Part shown: positions 15,938-24,470 of the stretch, one piece after another
How positions within the stretch are numbered: the first letter of the stretch is position 1
How the letters are laid out: each line of letters starts with the position of its first letter
Made by a program: the position numbers and the translations under genes
Assembly (NCBI GenBank): GCA_002348045.1
Contig: DDYO01000005.1
Span: 1 to 29,652, forward strand
Origin: Anaerolineales bacterium UBA2232
GTDB taxonomy: Bacteria; Chloroflexota; Anaerolineae; UBA2200
Reading direction: 5' to 3'
Length of the DNA: 29,652 nt
The notes under the pieces: generated by a model
Seen by the model: the letters and a program-made list of their open reading frames with translations, nothing else
Told to the model about the DNA's origin: nothing
The model's database searches: none

Positions 15938-18349
15938 TCAGCTCGGATCCGTACGGGTGCTCCAAAATCTCTCGACTCGAGCGGCCAGCAGGGCATTCTC
16001 TGGTTTACAGAGATCAGGGTCATTCTCATAAACGGATGACGCTGCACGCCGAGCTTCTTCAAGAATGCGCGTGTCGCCCAGCTGTGCCACCCTAAGGTCT
16101 GGCAAGCCGCTCTGGCGGGTTCCAAAAAAGTCCCCGGGGCCCCTCAACTTGAGGTCTTCCTCTGCCAGAGCAAACCCGTCATGTGTGGTCTCGATCACTC
16201 GGAGCCGCTGCCGGCCCTCCTGCGAAGGTGACTCGGCCAGCAGCAGGCAGTAAGAGGAATGTTCACCGCGCCCCACGCGACCACGGAATTGATGCAATTG
16301 GCTCAAACCGAACCGATCGGCACCCTCCACCAGCATAACCGTAGCGTTCGGCACATCAATCCCAACCTCCACAACGGCAGTGGTCACCAAGATATTGTAG
16401 TCGCCGTTGCGAAAGCTCGTCATTACCTCATCCTTGTCAACGCTCTTCATTCGCCCGTGCAATAGGCCGAGCGAGAGCTCCGGGAACACGCCCTTCTGTA
16501 ACCTCTGATACTCACTGACTGCCGCCCTGGTATCCAGGTTCTCGGATTCTTCGATAAGCGGGCAGACAATGAACGCTTGGCGTCCTTGTCTCACTTCAGC
16601 ACGTACAAATTCGTAAGCACGGCTCCGCTCCTCGGGACCAAGCCACTCGGTCTTAATCCTTTGTCGTCCCGGCGGCATTTCATCGATCAGCGACAGGTCA
16701 AGGTCGCCGTAGATGGTAAGAGCCAGGGTTCGCGGGATCGGTGTTGCCGTCATTACCAACACGTGAGGATTATAGCCTTTCTGTCGCAGATCCGCTCGCT
16801 GGTTTACTCCGAAGCGGTGCTGTTCATCAATGATGACCAGCCCCAGGTCACGAAACGACACCTGCTCCTGCACGAGCGCATGCGTTCCCACGATGATTTG
16901 GACCTGTCCTTCAGCAATCAGCCGTCGCCGTTCTCTCTTCTCTGCCCCCGTCAGGCTACCTTTGAGCAGTGTCACCTCAAGTTGAGGTACCCATGTGCTG
17001 CAGGTACTCCCTTGAGAGATCAGACCGTCTCCGATCCTTTTCAGTAGGGCGGTCAGCGTTCGAAAGTGCTGCTCAGCAAGGACTTCGGTGGGAGCCATGA
17101 TCACAGCCTGCGTCCCGTTAGCCACGGAAATCAACATTGCCAGGAGAGCAACTACCGTCTTGCCTGAGCCCACATCGCCTTGCAGCAGACGTCCCATCGC
17201 GGTGGCCCGTGCCAGGTCGCTGCGGATCTCCGAGAGAGCCCTCTTCTGTGCCCCTGTAAGGCTGAAGGGTAGCGCGGCTAACAGCGCTTCCAGCGACTGA
17301 TCGTCCATGTGAAATGGCCTGCCCGGCTGCTGCTGCCATAGTGCCCGCTGTCTCAGCACCCCCAGCTGAATTAGCAGGAATTCCTCGAAGCATAGACGGT
17401 GGCGCGCCTGGACAAGTGCCTCAGCACTGGTCGGGAAATGCATGTCCTGTACCGCCGTCGTCAGGTCCACGAGTCGGTACTGCTCCCGCAAGGGACCGGG
17501 CAGCCACTCGGTCAGTTGTCCTGCCCAAGCCTGGACCGTGGACTTGATAAGGGTACGCATACGTTTCGCACTGAGGCCTTCAGTCAGCGGGTAGACTGGC
17601 ACCAGGCGTCCAGTGTGCGTCAAGTCATGCGTCCAGGGCTCCCACTCAGGCGATTGCAGCGTCAGGCGTCCCAAGTACTCATCAACCCGTCCACTCAATA
17701 CGACTTGCCGGCCTGGCGCCAGAGCCCGAAGCAAGTATCCCTGATTGAACCACACCGCGACGATCATACCGGTTCTATCGGAGATGACAGCACGAGTCAA
17801 TTGGATTCCAGAGCGAGTCCTCTGGTTCTGAACCTCTCGTACAGTGCCGATGATGGTAGCATCTTCACCATAAAGAAGCTGGTCAATGGTCTTGAGCGTG
17901 CTGTAGTCATCATAGCGGCGGGGATAGAAGTACAGGAGGTCCTCAATGGTCTTGATGCCAAGGGCTGATACCTTCTTGGCCAAATCCTTGTTCATTCCGC
18001 GGATGGCCGTTAGGGGAGATTCGAGCCCAATCTGCTCAGGAGACTCTTTCCGTCTTGTGGTCGCGGAGGTGCTTCGCCCAGGAGTCGGTGCCGTCTTGCC
18101 ACGTAGCGCCTTATTGGCGCACTGCAGTGCCTTCAGCCGTTGCGCGGAGGTCATGGAGGCGTAGCCCTTTAGACACTTTTCGATCAGCGCCAAGCGCTTT
18201 TGCTCGGATTCCAGGCCTGTTTTTGACCGAGCCTCACGACCCCAGACCTGCAACAGGTTCTCCAAGCCACCGATGACCTTATGGTCCCGACATCCGTCCT
18301 GCAGTTCAATGTCCAGGATTGTCTGTAGTTTGGCGAAATCGACGGTCAT
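15938..18349 (-). CDS. recG: ATP-dependent DNA helicase RecG with N-terminal extension
   Basis: An 803-residue RecG, which remodels stalled forks and Holliday junctions. Residues 1-110 are an extension absent from E. coli RecG. The wedge OB-fold follows (about 165-245). Helicase motifs are GDVGSGKT (391-398), APTEVLAEQH (419-428), DEQH (508-511), TATPIPRTLA and the C-terminal HQFRGRVGRG and GDFFGTRQSG. The ATG at 18349 is preferred to a TTG at 18367; its Shine-Dalgarno is weak. Similar long N-termini occur in Chloroflexota and some other lineages. The recG-coaD link recurs in several bacterial groups. Confidence 0.96.
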   Translation of the reverse strand: MTVDFAKLQTILDIELQDGCRDHKVIGGLENLLQVWGREARSKTGLESEQKRLALIEKCLKGYASMTSAQRLKALQCANKALRGKTAPTPGRSTSATTRRKESPEQIGLESPLTAIRGMNKDLAKKVSALGIKTIEDLLYFYPRRYDDYSTLKTIDQLLYGEDATIIGTVREVQNQRTRSGIQLTRAVISDRTGMIVAVWFNQGYLLRALAPGRQVVLSGRVDEYLGRLTLQSPEWEPWTHDLTHTGRLVPVYPLTEGLSAKRMRTLIKSTVQAWAGQLTEWLPGPLREQYRLVDLTTAVQDMHFPTSAEALVQARHRLCFEEFLLIQLGVLRQRALWQQQPGRPFHMDDQSLEALLAALPFSLTGAQKRALSEIRSDLARATAMGRLLQGDVGSGKTVVALLAMLISVANGTQAVIMAPTEVLAEQHFRTLTALLKRIGDGLISQGSTCSTWVPQLEVTLLKGSLTGAEKRERRRLIAEGQVQIIVGTHALVQEQVSFRDLGLVIIDEQHRFGVNQRADLRQKGYNPHVLVMTATPIPRTLALTIYGDLDLSLIDEMPPGRQRIKTEWLGPEERSRAYEFVRAEVRQGRQAFIVCPLIEESENLDTRAAVSEYQRLQKGVFPELSLGLLHGRMKSVDKDEVMTSFRNGDYNILVTTAVVEVGIDVPNATVMLVEGADRFGLSQLHQFRGRVGRGEHSSYCLLLAESPSQEGRQRLRVIETTHDGFALAEEDLKLRGPGDFFGTRQSGLPDLRVAQLGDTRILEEARRAASSVYENDPDLCKPENALLAARVERFWSTRTDPS

Positions 18350-18454
18350 CGCGCCAAAGCCCTGCAATTGCCACTAACATGCTCTGGCAGCCCTGGCGTG
18401 GGAACCTGCTGGGCTCTTGTCGTGAGTTGCACTCGACTCGTCTCGATCGAGAGA

Positions 18455-19291
18455 CTACCCCCGGTCATACACGCCGACACCAACCGCATCCGGGCCCAAA
18501 ATGGTTGCCAGAACCACACCGTAGGGACGCACTTCAAGGGGCTTGTCAGGGAAGGCCTCATTCAATCGCTGAAAGAGCAATTGAGCTTCATCAGCCAACC
18601 GCCCCTGAAGGATGGTCACCCTCCCAAAGTGAGCGAATTCACTCACGAACTCAAACAACCGATCAACCGACTTGCCGCGTGTACGGACTCTGTCCAGGGC
18701 CGTGATCTCTCCATCCTCAACAATCAGCAGCGGGCGTCCACCGAGCCCTCCGTCAGCGTACATGCGGCCCCGGCCCAAGAAGCCCTGTCTCTCGAGCTGG
18801 TCCAGGCTCTCGACAAAGAATACCATGTAGATGTGCGGAATCATACCGCGGATGATGCGGACGATTTCTTCCATACTGGCGCCTGCTTGCGCAGCTTCAG
18901 CCGCGGCTGTCACAAGCAACTCTAGTCCACACGAGAAAACCCGCGAGTCTACAACAGTGATCTTGCTGCGGCCGATGAATGCCTTGGCCACTTCCTGAGC
19001 ATGATGGACGGTACGATTCACCCGACCAGATAGATGGATGGACAGGATTTGGTCCGCGTTGCTGAGCAGCTGGCCATAGACCTGTTGGAACTCTTGCTGG
19101 AGCGGAGGCTCGGATACTGGATGGGCTGCCGTTCGAGAGAAATGCCGATAGATTTCTGAGCGATCAATGTCCACGCCATCGCGCAGTGTCTTACTACCAA
19201 TTCTGATCCGCATAGGGATGACAGTTATCCCCAACCTATCCGCCACATGGGATGGGATATCTGCCGAGCTGTCAGTCACTATCCTGATCAT
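18455..19291 (-). CDS. degV: DegV family fatty-acid-binding protein (FakB-type)
   Basis: A 278-residue DegV protein. The start IRIVTDSSADIP is canonical. FakB proteins hold a fatty acid for phosphorylation by FakA; the resulting acyl phosphate enters phospholipid synthesis. fakA lies directly upstream (24 bases), which supports this role. The ligand-carboxylate positions differ from FakB as I recall: the TSQPS element is SEPPL (60-64) and the SGT of SSKLSGTYQ is NRT (92-94). Ligand binding may therefore be altered. The C-terminal PLEVRPYGVVLATILGPDAVGV matches the usual GPVIGTHxGPG region only loosely. Start: ATG at 19291, AAGGAG, seven-base spacer. Confidence 0.85.
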   Translation of the reverse strand: MIRIVTDSSADIPSHVADRLGITVIPMRIRIGSKTLRDGVDIDRSEIYRHFSRTAAHPVSEPPLQQEFQQVYGQLLSNADQILSIHLSGRVNRTVHHAQEVAKAFIGRSKITVVDSRVFSCGLELLVTAAAEAAQAGASMEEIVRIIRGMIPHIYMVFFVESLDQLERQGFLGRGRMYADGGLGGRPLLIVEDGEITALDRVRTRGKSVDRLFEFVSEFAHFGRVTILQGRLADEAQLLFQRLNEAFPDKPLEVRPYGVVLATILGPDAVGVGVYDRG

Positions 19292-19315
19292 GTATGGTCT
19301 CCTTCAGCCGCGCTT

Positions 19316-20929
19316 TCATTCCGCAGAAATGATATACTGGTAGTAAGGCTGGTTCCCCTCAACTAGCTCAACCTCTTTCTCGGGATGGCGCTGGCGCACC
19401 CACTCTGCCATGGCTTCGGCTTGCTCATGGGTTACCTCACTACCCCAGTAGATCGTGACAAGCTCATAACGATCAATGTCCATGGCCTGCAGAACGCCTT
19501 CAGTCACGGCCTGCACCTCATCCCCGGCCCTCACCAACTGCCCATTCAGCAGCCCAATGATCTGCCCCTTCTGCACCCGCAACCCTCCCAGCTTCACCGA
19601 GCGCACCGCGCAAGTGATTTCCACCGTTTGGATTTGCGCCGCGGCACGTTCCATCAGATCCACGTTGGTTCTCAAATCGCTATCATGGTTGAAGGCGAGC
19701 AATGCGCCAATGCCCTGGGGAATGCTCCTGGTTGGAATCACCGCTACCTGCTTATCCGACATGCCCTGAGCCTGCTGCGCGGTTAGAATTACGTTGGGAT
19801 TATTGGGCAGAAGAATCACCTTGTCCGTGGGCAAATCGGACACCGCCTTGAGCAATTCCTCCGTGCTCGGATTCATCGTCTGCCCGCCGCGCACAATCAT
19901 GCTGACGCCCAGGCTCTCGAACACGTGACAGAGCTCAGAACCATTCACTACCGCTACGGTGGCAACCTCACTCAAGGGTTGAGTGACCGCGCTTACTTTC
20001 TTTGACTGTGCAGCCACAAATTGCTGGTACTGAAGTTGCATATTCTCTATGACAACATCCTGCACAGATCCCAAGCTGGTTGCGTACGACACGATCGGAC
20101 CCGGATCTTGAGAATGAATGTGAACCTTTACGGTCTCGCCGTCTCCAACTGCCAGCAAGGAGTCCCCCATGCCCACGAGTCGTTCACGAATCCGGTCAAC
20201 GTTGAGTCCGTGACCGACAATGAGAAACTGGACGTCGTAGCCGTACTGTCCTTCCGGCACATGCTCATGGCTGGCGCCCACCGATGCCAGCGCTTTTGAG
20301 GCAGAGACGTCTTCTCCACGCAATACCCGCAGCATCCCTTCCAGCAATAGCAGGAGGCCCTGGCCGCCCGCATCCACCACGCCAGCTTCCTTAAGGACTG
20401 GCAATTGCTGAGGCGTGCGCGCTACGGAGCTGGTGGCCTCTGCCACCGTCCGCTCGAAAACATGGACCAGGTCCGGTTTCTCCTGGGCGGCAAGAAGGGC
20501 TGCCTCGGCCGATTGTCTTATCACGGTGAGAATCGTTCCTTCCACCGGCCTCATCACACCTTTATACGCAGTCATGGCGCCCTCCCGCAGTGCCAGGGCC
20601 CAATCCATGGCGACCAGTTCGTCCTTGTCTTTGAGGTGCTTGGCAAGTCCGCGCCAGATCTGAGACAGAATGACTCCTGAGTTACCCCTAGCCCCCATCA
20701 GAGCGCCATGCGACAATGCCTGCACCGTCGCTGACACGGAGGGATCGGCTACCCCAGACACCTCGCGCAGGGCTGCCCGCATGGTCAGGAACATGTTGGT
20801 TCCCGTATCTCCATCGGGCACCGGAAATACGTTCAGCGCGTTAACAGCATCAATGTGCCCTTCCAGCCAAGTAACGCCGCCCTCGGTGATCCTTCTCAAT
20901 TCTGGTCCGTCGATGTGCGTCCGAGTCAC
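19316..20929 (-). CDS. fakA: Fatty acid kinase catalytic subunit FakA (DhaL-domain, YloV type)
   Basis: A 537-residue protein. The N-terminal DhaL kinase domain (about 1-200) carries NVFPVPDGDTGTNM (33-46) with the Mg-binding aspartates, and GARGNSGVILSQ (79-90). A middle domain holds VHIHSQDPG, and a C-terminal DegV-like FakA_C domain follows. It phosphorylates fatty acid bound to a FakB partner, encoded next. The longest frame begins with a TTG at 20989 and a 20-residue leader that fits no relative. The GTG at 20929, seven bases after AGGTGG, gives the usual start (THIDGPELRRI), so I use it. An asp23 gene precedes it, the same asp23-fakA pair as yloU-yloV in Bacillus. Confidence 0.93.
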   Translation of the reverse strand: MTRTHIDGPELRRITEGGVTWLEGHIDAVNALNVFPVPDGDTGTNMFLTMRAALREVSGVADPSVSATVQALSHGALMGARGNSGVILSQIWRGLAKHLKDKDELVAMDWALALREGAMTAYKGVMRPVEGTILTVIRQSAEAALLAAQEKPDLVHVFERTVAEATSSVARTPQQLPVLKEAGVVDAGGQGLLLLLEGMLRVLRGEDVSASKALASVGASHEHVPEGQYGYDVQFLIVGHGLNVDRIRERLVGMGDSLLAVGDGETVKVHIHSQDPGPIVSYATSLGSVQDVVIENMQLQYQQFVAAQSKKVSAVTQPLSEVATVAVVNGSELCHVFESLGVSMIVRGGQTMNPSTEELLKAVSDLPTDKVILLPNNPNVILTAQQAQGMSDKQVAVIPTRSIPQGIGALLAFNHDSDLRTNVDLMERAAAQIQTVEITCAVRSVKLGGLRVQKGQIIGLLNGQLVRAGDEVQAVTEGVLQAMDIDRYELVTIYWGSEVTHEQAEAMAEWVRQRHPEKEVELVEGNQPYYQYIISAE

Positions 20930-21030
20930 GTGCTCGCCACCTGGTTGAGCAACTCGAGATATAATCCCGGTGCCATTCTCTCCTGTCAAGAAAAGGTACC
21001 TCCGCTCCTAAGCTGGTACACGGGCACGCT

Positions 21031-21384
21031 CTACTTTCCGTTGACCCTTAGGCCCTGAACGTGCACGTTGATCGCCTCAATGGGCAGGCCAAGGGCCTTT
21101 TCCACCCGGAACTTGACGTTCTCCATGATATTGTGGGCAACTTCACTGATGCGAACCCCGTATTCTAGAACGACATACAGGTCAATGACGATGCGCTGGT
21201 CTTCAACTTTGACCTCAACGCCACGACGATAGTGTTCCCTCTTCAGGATCTCATCCAGGCCGTTGATCAGCGTTCGACGGGCCATCCCCACAACCCCGTA
21301 ACACTCCAGCACCGCAGATGCCGCAAGGCCAGCAACCGCCGACGGTGACACTTCGGTTCGGCCCATTCGTGGTTCGTCAGTCAT
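21031..21384 (-). CDS. Asp23/Gls24 family protein, copy next to fakA
   Basis: A 117-residue Asp23-family protein with VSPSAVAGLAASAVLECYGVVGM, a middle VEVKVEDQRIVIDLYVVLEYGVRISEVAHNI, and the ending INVHVQGL. This is the YloU-type member, placed between rpmB (divergent) and fakA as in Bacillus. The ATG at 21384 has GAGGAG seven bases before it. The molecular role is not proven; the family is linked to membrane lipid homeostasis. The gap of 101 bases to fakA has no clear terminator, so they are probably co-transcribed. Confidence 0.9.
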   Translation of the reverse strand: MTDEPRMGRTEVSPSAVAGLAASAVLECYGVVGMARRTLINGLDEILKREHYRRGVEVKVEDQRIVIDLYVVLEYGVRISEVAHNIMENVKFRVEKALGLPIEAINVHVQGLRVNGK

Positions 21385-21450
21385 GAGTCTACTCCTCACA
21401 GGTTGGCAAAGATGAGCCTTCCGCCCACTTTATTCGTCCAGTTGGCCCGT

Positions 21451-21471
21451 GTTAGCCAGTAGTCTGCTAAC
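21451..21471. promoter_or_regulatory. Inverted repeat in the asp23/rpmB divergent region, candidate operator
   Basis: GTTAGC-N9-GCTAAC lies 66 bases before the asp23 start and 23 bases before the rpmB -35. The position and symmetry suit a dimeric repressor of the asp23-fakA-fakB transcript. No match to a known operator is claimed. Confidence 0.35.
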
Positions 21472-21493
21472 GATCAGCCTGGCGACGGTTCAC

Positions 21494-21522
21494 TTGCCGA
21501 AATGGCGTTGTTGTGCTATCAT
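21494..21522 (+). promoter_or_regulatory. Sigma-70-type promoter for rpmB
   Basis: TTGCCG (21494-21499) and TATCAT (21517-21522) are separated by 17 bases. The predicted start is near 21529, about 40 bases ahead of the rpmB ATG. Confidence 0.75.
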
Positions 21523-21568
21523 TAAGTGTTACCATTCATCGATATAGGCTAGAAAGAGGTAATCGCCC

Positions 21569-21751
21569 ATGGCATTGAGATGCGAGATTTGCGGAAAACT
21601 GCCCCAGGCAGGCAACAGAGTAAGCCACTCCAAGAGGCATACCAAGCGGCGATGGCTGCCCAACTTGCACTCGATTGTGCTGCAGGAAGGTGGCAGTGTC
21701 CGCCGTACAAAGGTTTGCACGCGCTGCGTTCGCACCCTGAACAAGACCTAG
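21569..21751 (+). CDS. rpmB: 50S ribosomal protein L28
   Basis: A 60-residue ribosomal protein and the only plus-strand gene. It has the zinc-type L28 start LRCEICGK, then QAGNRVSHSKRHTKRRW and the C-terminal KVCTRCVRTLNKT, so two CxxC pairs form a zinc ribbon. The ATG at 21569 follows AGAGGT. It is divergent from asp23-fakA and convergent with rpe, the same orientation I recall around rpmB in Bacillus. A promoter and a terminator are both visible, so it is a stand-alone unit. Confidence 0.97.
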   Translation: MALRCEICGKLPQAGNRVSHSKRHTKRRWLPNLHSIVLQEGGSVRRTKVCTRCVRTLNKT

Positions 21752-21772
21752 CCAAGGTTAGATTTTCCCCAG

Positions 21773-21807
21773 AAGCCAGCTTGCTCAAGAGCTGGCTTTT
21801 CTGTTTC
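21773..21807 (+). terminator. Rho-independent terminator of rpmB
   Basis: AAGCCAGCT and AGCTGGCTT form a nine-pair stem with an eight-base loop, followed by TTCTGTTT. It lies between the convergent rpmB and rpe genes, ending at the rpe stop. Confidence 0.88.
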
Positions 21808-22491
21808 CTACTCCGGGTCTGATGCCTGGAAGCTTCTCCGCAGAACGGAGACGGCCTCCACCACTGGAGAACCTGTGCCAAACACCGCACTTCCCGCGAT
21901 CAAGACATTGGCTCCCGACCGCACCACAAGGGGTGCGGTCCTCTGATCAATTCCTCCGTCCACTTCCAGATCGGCAGAGCTTGCAGCCTCCTGCAAGAGC
22001 CGTCGCATGCGCTGGATTTTGCCCAGCATGTTTCCGATGAATTGTTGGCCCCCAAATCCCGGATTGACCGTCATCAGCAGAACTGCATCGACATCCGACA
22101 CGATGTCTGACAACATCTCCACCGGCGTGGCTGGGTTGAGGACAACCCCAGCATGGGTGCCCAGTGCTCTGATCTGTTGAATCGAGCGATGCAGGTGCGG
22201 ACACGTCTCTTGGTGCACCAGAATGGAGCTCGCTCCTGCTGCCGCAAAGTCAGCCAAATACCGCTCGGGCTGGACGATCATCAAGTGCACCAGCAAGGGC
22301 AGATTGGTCAGGCGACGCATCGTCTGGACCATCAATGGTCCAAAGGAGATGTTGGGCACGAACATTCCATCCATCACATCGATGTGGAAGCAGTCTACGC
22401 CCGCCTGCTCCGCGTCCCTTACCTGCTGCCCCAGCTGAGCCAAGTCCGCCGCAAGGACGGACGCCGCAATCTTTGTCCGGCGACTGTTCAT
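21808..22491 (-). CDS. rpe: Ribulose-phosphate 3-epimerase
   Basis: A 227-residue TIM barrel that interconverts ribulose 5-phosphate and xylulose 5-phosphate. It starts KIAASVLAADLAQLG. The metal and catalytic positions are His36 and Asp38 (FHIDVMDGMFVPN), His69 (LLVHLMI), the MTVNPGFGGQ loop and the late Asp in LEVDGGI. The frame is open to 22623, but the ATG at 22491 gives the normal N-terminus. GGAG lies 12 bases before it, a long spacing. The rlmN-rpe order matches the conserved Bacillota neighbourhood. Confidence 0.96.
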   Translation of the reverse strand: MNSRRTKIAASVLAADLAQLGQQVRDAEQAGVDCFHIDVMDGMFVPNISFGPLMVQTMRRLTNLPLLVHLMIVQPERYLADFAAAGASSILVHQETCPHLHRSIQQIRALGTHAGVVLNPATPVEMLSDIVSDVDAVLLMTVNPGFGGQQFIGNMLGKIQRMRRLLQEAASSADLEVDGGIDQRTAPLVVRSGANVLIAGSAVFGTGSPVVEAVSVLRRSFQASDPE

Positions 22492-22522
22492 AAGACAATG
22501 ATACTCCGCATCGTGGCAAAAA

Positions 22523-23617
22523 TCAAGGCTTTTTGCTCGATTCTCTGCGGTCCAGCCGCGAGCGAAGCTGCCCGCATCCCGCCTGGATATCCATACCCCG
22601 ACCCAACCGGATGGTGTTAGCAATACCCAGGCGGTTCAGTTCCACACGAAAGGCGACGACTCTATCGCGACTCGATGGCCGATAGGTACCTCCCTCGATC
22701 GGATTCAGCGGGATCAAGTTGACGTGACACAACATGCCGCGCAGTAGACGGCCCAGAGTGACCGCCTGACTGGGTGCGTCATTCACCCCTTCGATGAGGG
22801 CATACTCGAAGCTGACCCGGCGTCCCGTCCTCTTTGCATGGTCCTGACAGCTGGATATCAGCTTCTGAAGAGGGTAACGCTTGTTGACCGGAACCAGTCG
22901 ATCGCGCAAGGCATCGTCTGCAGCATGAAGGGATACGGCCAAACCGACTGGAAGATCCTCCTTCGCCATACGATCGATGCCGGGAACCAAGCCAGCGGTA
23001 GAGACCGTAAACCGCCTTGCACCCAGGTTAGCGCCGCGGGAGTCGTTGAGCAGCCGGATCGTCCCCCAAACCGCCTCATAGTTCGCCAGTGGCTCGCCCA
23101 TTCCCATAAAGACGATGTTGGTCAAGCCTTCCCCTTGGTCTTGCGCTCGGCGTGCAAAGTACAGCGCTTGCTCCACCATCTCTCCTGTGCTCAGGTTGCG
23201 GCGAAAGCCCCCTTGCCCAGTAGCGCAGAATGGACAGCCAATCCCGCAACCCACCTGCGAGGAGACACACACCGTCTGGCGACCCTCATACTGCATCCAC
23301 ACTGACTCAATGGTTTCACCATCCCGCAGGCGAAAAAGCACTTTGGTCGTCAGACCATCGGCTGAGGTTGCGTCCTCCACCGGCTCCAGGGACCGCAGAA
23401 TGGCCTTCGTGGCCAGCGTGTGACGCAGGGATGCCGGCAGGTTTGTCATGACGTTGAGGTCGTCTGCCAGGGACCGATAGATCCACTGAAAGACCTGACC
23501 CGCACGGTAGGCGGGTTCGCCCAGCTCCACAAACCACATCACCATCTGCTCGTAGCTGAGGTCGGTCAGCAGCGTCAATTCTGTTGCCTTGGCGGCTCTC
23601 CGCGCCTCTTGGTCCAC
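22523..23617 (-). CDS. rlmN: 23S rRNA (adenine2503-C2)/tRNA methyltransferase RlmN
   Basis: A 364-residue radical SAM enzyme that methylates C2 of A2503 in 23S rRNA and A37 in some tRNAs. The cluster motif is CGIGCPFC (Cys124, Cys128, Cys131). VSSQVGC precedes it and GMGEPLANY follows. The SAM-binding TVSTAGLVPGI and the LIPLNPIEGG stretch are typical. The methyl-carrying Cys is in QAGCGQL near the C-terminus. The start is a GTG at 23617 three bases after the HAD gene stop, with no good ribosome site; a TTG about 13 codons later (before LTLLTDLSYE) would also fit, so the first residues are uncertain. Confidence 0.95.
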   Translation of the reverse strand: MDQEARRAAKATELTLLTDLSYEQMVMWFVELGEPAYRAGQVFQWIYRSLADDLNVMTNLPASLRHTLATKAILRSLEPVEDATSADGLTTKVLFRLRDGETIESVWMQYEGRQTVCVSSQVGCGIGCPFCATGQGGFRRNLSTGEMVEQALYFARRAQDQGEGLTNIVFMGMGEPLANYEAVWGTIRLLNDSRGANLGARRFTVSTAGLVPGIDRMAKEDLPVGLAVSLHAADDALRDRLVPVNKRYPLQKLISSCQDHAKRTGRRVSFEYALIEGVNDAPSQAVTLGRLLRGMLCHVNLIPLNPIEGGTYRPSSRDRVVAFRVELNRLGIANTIRLGRGMDIQAGCGQLRSRLDRRESSKKP

Positions 23618-23620
23618 AGG

Positions 23621-24436
23621 CTAGTGCCCGTGCTCTCGGACTGCCTCCCAGGCTTCCTGGAGACCGGCCAAATCCTGGAATACGAGGTCTGGAACCGTTG
23701 GCGAGATGGCCAATTGTTCCCGCGATGTTACGCCGCTCAACATGAGGATCGTTGGCATGCCCGCCCGTTGCCCCCCAACGATGTCCGTCTCCAAACGGTC
23801 GCCGACAGAGGCGGTGGTAGCGGCCTCTGCTCCAAGCCTTTCCAACCCCAGTTGAAAGATCGCTGCTTGGGGCTTGCCGACAATCTCCGGAGCGACTTCC
23901 GTGGACGCCTCCAGCGCCGCGTGGATCGCGCCCGCGCCCGGAACGATTCCTGCCTCACTAGGGTATGTCTTGTCAGGGTTCGTGCCAATGAACCTGGCGC
24001 CAGCACGTATCGCCTGAGTGGCGATTCTGAGCTTTTCCCAGGTCAGTTGTCGATCCCACCCTACCACAACATAATCTACGGAAGAATCATTCCTCAGGTC
24101 AAAGCCATGGTTCTCCAACTCAATCCGGATTCCATCTTCGCCAATGACATATACCGGTGTCCCTGGTGCTGCAATCCGTGACAGATACATGGCCGTTGCG
24201 GCTGCAGAGGGCAGGATCTCCTCTTCGGCAACCTGCATGCCCATATCAGCCAATTTGATCTGGTACTGCCCGGCCGTCATGGACGAGTTGTTGGTGAGCA
24301 AGAGAAAAGGGATCCCGATCCGCCGTGAAAACAGAAGGAACTCGCGGGCACCAGGAATCGGCTCTGTGCCTTTGTACAGCACGCCGTCCATGTCAATGAT
24401 CAGATGGCTCAGTTGGGTAAGGTCAAGGGGTTTCAT
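23621..24436 (-). CDS. HAD-IIA family phosphatase (NagD/AraL type)
   Basis: About 271 residues. The HAD signature is IIDMDGVLYKG with Asp15 and Asp17. LLTNNSS is the second motif, and VGKPQAAIFQLGLERL and SVGDRLETDIVGGQRAGM give motifs III and IV. A capping domain sits between. NagD-like enzymes dephosphorylate small sugar phosphates or nucleotides, or act in repair; the substrate cannot be read here. AGGAGG lies 13 bases before the ATG at 24436 and 10 before a TTG at 24439, so either may start. It is tightly linked to rlmN. Confidence 0.9.
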   Translation of the reverse strand: MKPLDLTQLSHLIIDMDGVLYKGTEPIPGAREFLLFSRRIGIPFLLLTNNSSMTAGQYQIKLADMGMQVAEEEILPSAAATAMYLSRIAAPGTPVYVIGEDGIRIELENHGFDLRNDSSVDYVVVGWDRQLTWEKLRIATQAIRAGARFIGTNPDKTYPSEAGIVPGAGAIHAALEASTEVAPEIVGKPQAAIFQLGLERLGAEAATTASVGDRLETDIVGGQRAGMPTILMLSGVTSREQLAISPTVPDLVFQDLAGLQEAWEAVREHGH

Positions 24437-24470
24437 CAAGTCTTGTCAGCCTCCTAGTCAGAGTCTCATT

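Noticed and set aside
18441..18452. Perfect palindrome TCTCGATCGAGA after the DegV gene
   Set aside because: It has no loop, no T tract and no promoter nearby; too short to call an operator or terminator.
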